Below are positions 60,381-64,000 of a stretch of DNA of 64,000 nucleotides, piece by piece. The translations under genes and the position numbers were made by a program. Each line of letters opens with the position of its first letter. Position 1 is the stretch's first letter. The DNA comes from Neobacillus niacini (GTDB taxonomy: Bacteria > Bacillota > Bacilli > Bacillales > Cytobacillaceae): positions 211,197 through 275,196 of the forward strand of contig NZ_JAMBOX010000005.1 of NCBI RefSeq assembly GCF_023715785.1, read 5' to 3'. The notes below the pieces were generated by a model. That model saw only the letters and a program-made list of their open reading frames with translations, was not told the DNA's origin and did not search any database.

Positions 60381-61259
60381 TCATCTTAATTCAACCAAAA
60401 TATCCCCGGCATTCGTTACAAGTTTTGCCCCCTGCTGAATTAAATCATTCGCTCCGACTGAACAAGGATTAAAGATGCTCCCTGGCAGCGAAAATACTTC
60501 CCGCCCTTCATTTACAGCGTAATTGGCCGTAATCAGCGAACCGCTTTTTCTTTTTGCTTCTATAATAAACGTTCCTTGGGACATTCCGCTAATAATTCGA
60601 TTCCTTGCTGGAAAATGCCAACGCTGCGGCATCGTGTCAGGTGGGTATTCTGAGACGATCAGCTGGGTGTTCATCATTTCCTTAGCAAGTTTCACATTTT
60701 CCTTTGGGTAGATATGATATAAACCACCCGCAATAACAGCAATGGTCCGGCCATTATTTTTAATGGCATGCTCATGGGCAAGAGTATCAATTCCCTTCGC
60801 CAACCCGCTGACAATGACGATACCATTTTCAATTAGTTCCGGAAATAAGCTGCGAATGGCATTTTTGCCATACTGGGTCGCCTCCCTTGAACCCACAACA
60901 GCCAGTTTTGGCTCTTTTTCCAGAAGTGATAAATCCCCCTTGGCAAACAGGGCCCATGGCGGCTGATAAATTTCTTTCAAATATTTTGGGTATTGTTTAT
61001 CAAAAATCGTAATGACCGTAATGTCATTTGTTTTGTATTGACGAATTTGTTCATGAATGATTTCGGGATAAAAGGATTCATTTGAAGGCTCAGTGGCAAG
61101 ATTACCGGTGGAGGGGAAGGCCATCTTCAGCTGTTCAGATGATTGATAGGGGTGAAGGGTGTCGAGTGTGGGGTCTCTTTTCAAGATCTGGAAAACGGTA
61201 CTCCACGAAATAGTCGGATAATGCAGCAATGCAATCAGTTTTTCATTAAATTCATTCAC
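60381..61259 (-). CDS. dprA: DNA processing protein DprA
   Basis: The 292-aa Rossmann-like protein loads RecA on incoming single-stranded DNA in transformation. Motifs VGSREATQYG, IVSGLAKGIDTLAHEHA and AGGLYHIYPKEN; GTG at 61257-61259 behind AAGGAGG. Together with RecA and CinA in the window it completes part of a competence toolkit, which is common in Bacilli regardless of competence. Confidence 0.94.
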   Translation of the reverse strand: MNEFNEKLIALLHYPTISWSTVFQILKRDPTLDTLHPYQSSEQLKMAFPSTGNLATEPSNESFYPEIIHEQIRQYKTNDITVITIFDKQYPKYLKEIYQPPWALFAKGDLSLLEKEPKLAVVGSREATQYGKNAIRSLFPELIENGIVIVSGLAKGIDTLAHEHAIKNNGRTIAVIAGGLYHIYPKENVKLAKEMMNTQLIVSEYPPDTMPQRWHFPARNRIISGMSQGTFIIEAKRKSGSLITANYAVNEGREVFSLPGSIFNPCSVGANDLIQQGAKLVTNAGDILVELR

Positions 61260-61299
61260 AAAAGTTTTCCTCCTTTTTGTTTTTAATCTATAGAAATAG

Positions 61300-61318
61300 C
61301 CCCTCAGAATATGAGGGG
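61300..61318 (-). terminator. Hairpin after sucD
   Basis: CCCCTCA and TGAGGGG with a 5-base loop. Only a weak T-rich stretch follows on the minus strand, so termination may be partial. Confidence 0.55.
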
Positions 61319-61354
61319 ACTATCTGCTAGTTTCGTTAGTTGAAAAATACTATT

Positions 61355-62257
61355 TTAGTGGGTTTTGCACTTTTCATATAACCCTTTTTCTTTTAACACT
61401 TCAATTAAAGTTTCACCCATAACGGAAGGGGTTTCAGCCACTTTGATTCCGCACTCATTCATGACGCGGATTTTTTCGTCAGCTGTCCCTTTACCGCCAG
61501 AAATAATCGCGCCGGCATGGCCCATGCGCTTGCCTGGAGGTGCAGTGCGGCCGCCGATAAAGCCGACAACAGGCTTGGTCATGTTTGCTTTTACCCATTG
61601 TGCCGCTTCTTCTTCCGCCGTTCCGCCGATTTCCCCAATCATGATCACAGCATAGGTTTCAGGGTCTTCATTAAACGCCTTTAACACATCGATGAAGTTT
61701 GTGCCATTGACTGGGTCGCCGCCGATGCCGACTGCGGTAGTCTGGCCGACGCCGGCCTGAGTCAATTGATGAACCGCTTCATAGGTCAATGTACCAGAGC
61801 GTGAAACAACTCCTACATGGCCTTTTGTATGGATGTAGCCAGGCATGATGCCGATTTTACATTCATCAGCCGTAATCACACCAGGGCAGTTAGGGCCGAC
61901 CAATCGGGTCTTTTTGCCTTCCATGTAACGCTTCACTTTAACCATATCAAGAACCGGAATATGCTCTGTGATACAGATAACCAAATCCAATTCAGCATCG
62001 ACCGCTTCGATAATCGAGTCTGCTGCGAATGGAGCCGGAACATAGATAACAGAAGCGTTTGCGCCGGTTGCATCTACAGCTTCTTTAACTGTATTGAAGA
62101 CAGGAACGCCTTCTACTTCCTGGCCGCCCTTGCCCGGTGAAGTGCCGCCGACAATTTTGGTGCCATATTCAAGCATCTGTTTTGTATGGAAACGGGCGGT
62201 TCCGCCTGTAATCCCTTGAACAATAACTTTCGTATCTTTATTAATAAAAACGCTCAC
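61355..62257 (-). CDS. sucD: Succinyl-CoA synthetase alpha subunit
   Basis: The 300-aa subunit has a CoA-binding Rossmann domain ([18 protein letters not shown]) and the phosphohistidine in [15 protein letters not shown]-cycle substrate-level phosphorylation with SucC. GTG at 62255-62257 behind AAAGGGG, 23 bases after sucC. Confidence 0.97.
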   Translation of the reverse strand: MSVFINKDTKVIVQGITGGTARFHTKQMLEYGTKIVGGTSPGKGGQEVEGVPVFNTVKEAVDATGANASVIYVPAPFAADSIIEAVDAELDLVICITEHIPVLDMVKVKRYMEGKKTRLVGPNCPGVITADECKIGIMPGYIHTKGHVGVVSRSGTLTYEAVHQLTQAGVGQTTAVGIGGDPVNGTNFIDVLKAFNEDPETYAVIMIGEIGGTAEEEAAQWVKANMTKPVVGFIGGRTAPPGKRMGHAGAIISGGKGTADEKIRVMNECGIKVAETPSVMGETLIEVLKEKGLYEKCKTH

Positions 62258-62280
62258 GTTAATTCCCCTTTCTTGAGATC

Positions 62281-63441
62281 CTATTTTACTAATTCGACGA
62301 TTTTTTGTGCGCCGTCAGCCATCGATTCAGCAGCAACGATGTTAAGACTAGATTCAGCAAGGATTTTCTTGCCCAAGTCCACATTCGTACCCTCCAAACG
62401 GACTACAAGCGGAATAGATAGTCCGACCTGTTTCGCCGCCTCGACAACACCCTCGGCAATAACATCACATTTCATGATACCGCCGAAGATATTAACAAAA
62501 ATACCTTTTACGTTTGGATCAGAAAGGATAATTTTAAATGCTTCTGTAACCTTCTCAGCTGTAGCACCGCCCCCAACATCAAGGAAGTTGGCGGGGTCAC
62601 CGCCGTAGTGCTTGACAATGTCCATAGTCGCCATTGCAAGGCCGGCACCGTTTACCATACAGCCGATATTTCCATCTAAGGCAATATAGCTTAAATCATA
62701 CTTGGATGCTTCGATTTCCTTTGGATCTTCTTCTTCCAGGTCACGATATTCCAAAACATCCTTTTGACGGTACAAGGCATTGGAATCAAAATTCAATTTG
62801 GCATCCAGCGCCATAACTTTGCCGTCGCCGGTCACAACCAATGGGTTGATTTCAGCGATGGAACAATCTTTTTCAATGTAAGCAGTATATAAACCTGTCA
62901 TGAATTTGACCGCTTGATTGACCAATTCTTTTGGTATATTAATATTGAACGCCAGTCGGCGTGCCTGGTATGGCATCAAGCCAAGAACCGGGTCAATTTC
63001 TTCTTTAAAAATTTTCTCTGGAGTCTTTGCGGCAACTTCTTCAATCTCTGTTCCGCCTTCTTCAGAACCCATTAACACCACCCGGGAAGTGGCACGGTCC
63101 AAAACAAGACCAATATAGTATTCTTTCTTAATATCGCAGCCTTCTTCAATTAACAGGCGCTTTACTTCTTTCCCTTCAGGACCCGTTTGGTGGGTCACCA
63201 AGGTTTTCCCAAGAATTTCACTTGCATATGTACGAACCTCATCAAGATTTTTCGCAACCTTTACGCCGCCGGCTTTTCCCCGTCCGCCTGCGTGGATTTG
63301 CGCTTTGACGACACATACTTGAGTGCCAAGCTCTTTCGCCGCTTCAACTGCTTCTTCAACAGTAAAAGCCACTTTTCCGTTTGGAACCATTACCCCATAT
63401 TTTCTGAGGATTTCCTTCCCCTGATACTCATGGATATTCAT
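62281..63441 (-). CDS. sucC: Succinyl-CoA synthetase beta subunit
   Basis: The 386-aa ATP-grasp subunit starts [17 protein letters not shown], with [13 protein letters not shown] and [10 protein letters not shown]. Forms the alpha2beta2 enzyme with SucD. ATG behind TAGGAGG. Own promoter at 63488-63516; upstream ylqH/rnhB-type neighbours are not visible before the IS element. Confidence 0.97.
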   Translation of the reverse strand: MNIHEYQGKEILRKYGVMVPNGKVAFTVEEAVEAAKELGTQVCVVKAQIHAGGRGKAGGVKVAKNLDEVRTYASEILGKTLVTHQTGPEGKEVKRLLIEEGCDIKKEYYIGLVLDRATSRVVLMGSEEGGTEIEEVAAKTPEKIFKEEIDPVLGLMPYQARRLAFNINIPKELVNQAVKFMTGLYTAYIEKDCSIAEINPLVVTGDGKVMALDAKLNFDSNALYRQKDVLEYRDLEEEDPKEIEASKYDLSYIALDGNIGCMVNGAGLAMATMDIVKHYGGDPANFLDVGGGATAEKVTEAFKIILSDPNVKGIFVNIFGGIMKCDVIAEGVVEAAKQVGLSIPLVVRLEGTNVDLGKKILAESSLNIVAAESMADGAQKIVELVK

Positions 63442-63487
63442 TTCCCATCCTCCTAATCAAACTGTTCAAAAAATTGACTCCGTTTTC

Positions 63488-63516
63488 ATTTTATATAATG
63501 ACTGAAACCTTGTCTA
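63488..63516 (-). promoter_or_regulatory. Sigma-A-type promoter of sucCD
   Basis: TAGACA (63511-63516), 17-bp spacer and TAAAAT (63488-63493) on the minus strand. The rest of 63442-63620 is AT-rich and shows no gene. Confidence 0.6.
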
Positions 63517-63617
63517 CCATAAAGCAATAATTATATTTATATTAAAATTTTTCTGTGCGTATGGAGGTGTGTTGTAAGAAAAATAATCGTATGCCTGCAA
63601 ATTATTTTATTAACATA

Positions 63618-63639
63618 ATAAAAACAGGCTTTCGCCTGT
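63618..63639 (-). terminator. Minus-strand terminator upstream of sucCD
   Basis: ACAGGC/GCCTGT around GAAA followed by TTTTTAT on the minus strand. It would stop transcripts entering from the right. Confidence 0.65.
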
Positions 63640-63645
63640 ACAGAT

Positions 63646-63686
63646 TGTCGAGAAAGGCTATATTTCTCGGCAATTTTTTGTTTATT
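63646..63686 (+). terminator. Plus-strand terminator near the IS element
   Basis: TGTCGAGAAA and TTTCTCGGCA arms (one G-T wobble) with a 7-base loop, followed by ATTTTTTGTTT on the plus strand. No plus-strand gene precedes it. Confidence 0.6.
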
Positions 63687-63730
63687 AGAATCTGAAATAC
63701 CGATTTTATTGAAAAAATTGTCCCTGCTAA

Positions 63731-63814
63731 TGGGCCTGTTGATTTGCGCGGAAGGCACGAAGACTCCTGCGGGAGTACGGGGCAGTGGGAGACCCCGCAG
63801 GCGCTTGCGCCGAG
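63731..63814. repeat. Dispersed palindromic repeat, interrupted by the IS element
   Basis: TGGGCCTGTTGATTTGCGC (63731-63749) is identical to 28267-28285. It continues with a GC-rich part containing CCTGCGGG/CCCGCAGG (63766-63773 with 63794-63801) and ends with GCGCTTGCGCCGAG. From memory, complete copies in Bacillus continue with GGAGGCTCACCGCCC, which is not found here. Confidence 0.7.
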
Positions 63815-63827
63815 TTATCATGAACGA

Positions 63828-63923
63828 AACTAGCTCCTACTCGTAAATACGTAGGTTAATTTGGTTAGAATGGTTACTGGAAAAACAAACCAAATCAGAG
63901 CTGCAATACGAAAGGAGCTAGTT
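63828..63923 (+). other. Structured leader of the IS110 transposase
   Basis: AACTAGCTCCT (63828-63838) is the exact complement of AGGAGCTAGTT (63913-63923), which includes the transposase ribosome site AAAGGAG. Inside lie ATTTGGTT/AACCAAAT (63859-63866 with 63888-63895) and an alternative CCTAC/GTAGG (63836-63840 with 63851-63855). Confidence 0.7.
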
Positions 63924-63926
63924 ATT

Positions 63927-64000
63927 ATGAAGGATACCATAAAATATGTAGGTTTAGACGTATCAAAGGAAAAAATAGCTGTTGCGATTGCCGATGAAGG
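63927..64000 (+). CDS. IS110-family transposase (N-terminal fragment)
   Basis: The first 24 codons read MKDTIKYVGLDVSKEKIAVA and onward, typical of the DEDD/RuvC-like catalytic N-terminus of IS110 transposases, with the first catalytic Asp in GLDVSK. ATG at 63927-63929 behind AAAGGAG (63911-63917). The only plus-strand gene in the window. The rest of the protein and the right end are outside. Confidence 0.85.
   Translation, partial: MKDTIKYVGLDVSKEKIAVAIADE

Larger units (their letters stand above)
63815..64000 (+). mobile_element. IS110-family insertion sequence (left part, cut by window edge)
   Basis: The element is recognised by its transposase start and non-coding leader. The left end is estimated at about 63815, where the palindromic repeat breaks off; IS110 elements have no long terminal inverted repeats, so the border is approximate. 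Only the left 186 bases are in the window. Confidence 0.6.

Noticed and set aside
63537..63821. 94-aa minus-strand open frame upstream of sucC
   Set aside because: It runs through the palindromic repeat and two terminators, has no recognisable domain and lacks a good ribosome site.

Overview
The window is a 64-kb stretch of the conserved core chromosome of an endospore-forming Bacillaceae bacterium. The evidence is the near-continuous match in gene content and order to the rny/recA to sucCD region of Bacillus subtilis, together with spoIIIE, the spoVFAB dipicolinate synthase genes, PolC, CodY, RNase Y and RNase J2. The genus cannot be fixed from sequence alone; dispersed palindromic repeats of the type common in Neobacillus-like Bacillus species are present (tentative). 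Every gene except the last is on the minus strand, so transcription runs from right to left. The one plus-strand gene is an IS110-family transposase entering from the right edge. No rRNA, tRNA or CRISPR array was seen.

Layout from left to right (opposite to transcription): ymdB (cut by the edge), rny, recA (with promoter and LexA box), cinA, pgsA, rodZ, ymfK, ymfJ, ymfI and the M16-peptidase-like pair ymfH/ymfF; the nucleoside ABC importer nupNOPQ with its GntR-type regulator; spoIIIE, ylzJ, tepA, rnjB; the lysine/dipicolinate cluster dapA, dapG, asd, spoVFB, spoVFA; ymxH, mlpA, ylxY; pnp and rpsO; ribC (ribF), truB, rbfA, ylxP, infB, ylxQ, ylxR, nusA, rimP; polC; the envelope cluster rseP, dxr, cdsA, uppS; frr, pyrH, tsf, rpsB; codY, hslU, hslV; trmFO, topA, dprA; sucD, sucC.

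Functionally the region covers SOS and recombination (recA, dprA), RNA decay (rny, pnp, rnjB), translation and ribosome maturation (rpsB, tsf, frr, infB, rbfA, rimP, truB, rpsO), envelope precursors (uppS, cdsA, dxr, pgsA, rodZ), the aspartate to lysine/dipicolinate pathway, chromosome replication and segregation (polC, topA, spoIIIE) and global nutrient control (codY). Intrinsic terminators were read at many operon ends. Several hairpins also lie inside operons and look like attenuators: nupN/nupO, rbfA/truB, spoVFB/asd and the rimP-nusA leader.

The less ordinary content is at the joints. Three genes or blocks expected from B. subtilis are missing from their usual places: the fla/che operon between codY and rpsB, xerC (codV) between trmFO and hslV, and proS between rseP and polC. 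There are 52-bp tandem hairpin repeats between cinA and recA, and dispersed palindromic repeats near 28.3, 30.8 and 63.75 kb. The 63.75-kb repeat appears to have been interrupted by the IS110-family element, whose leader can fold over the transposase ribosome binding site. No wholly new multi-gene system was found; this is mostly a housekeeping region.
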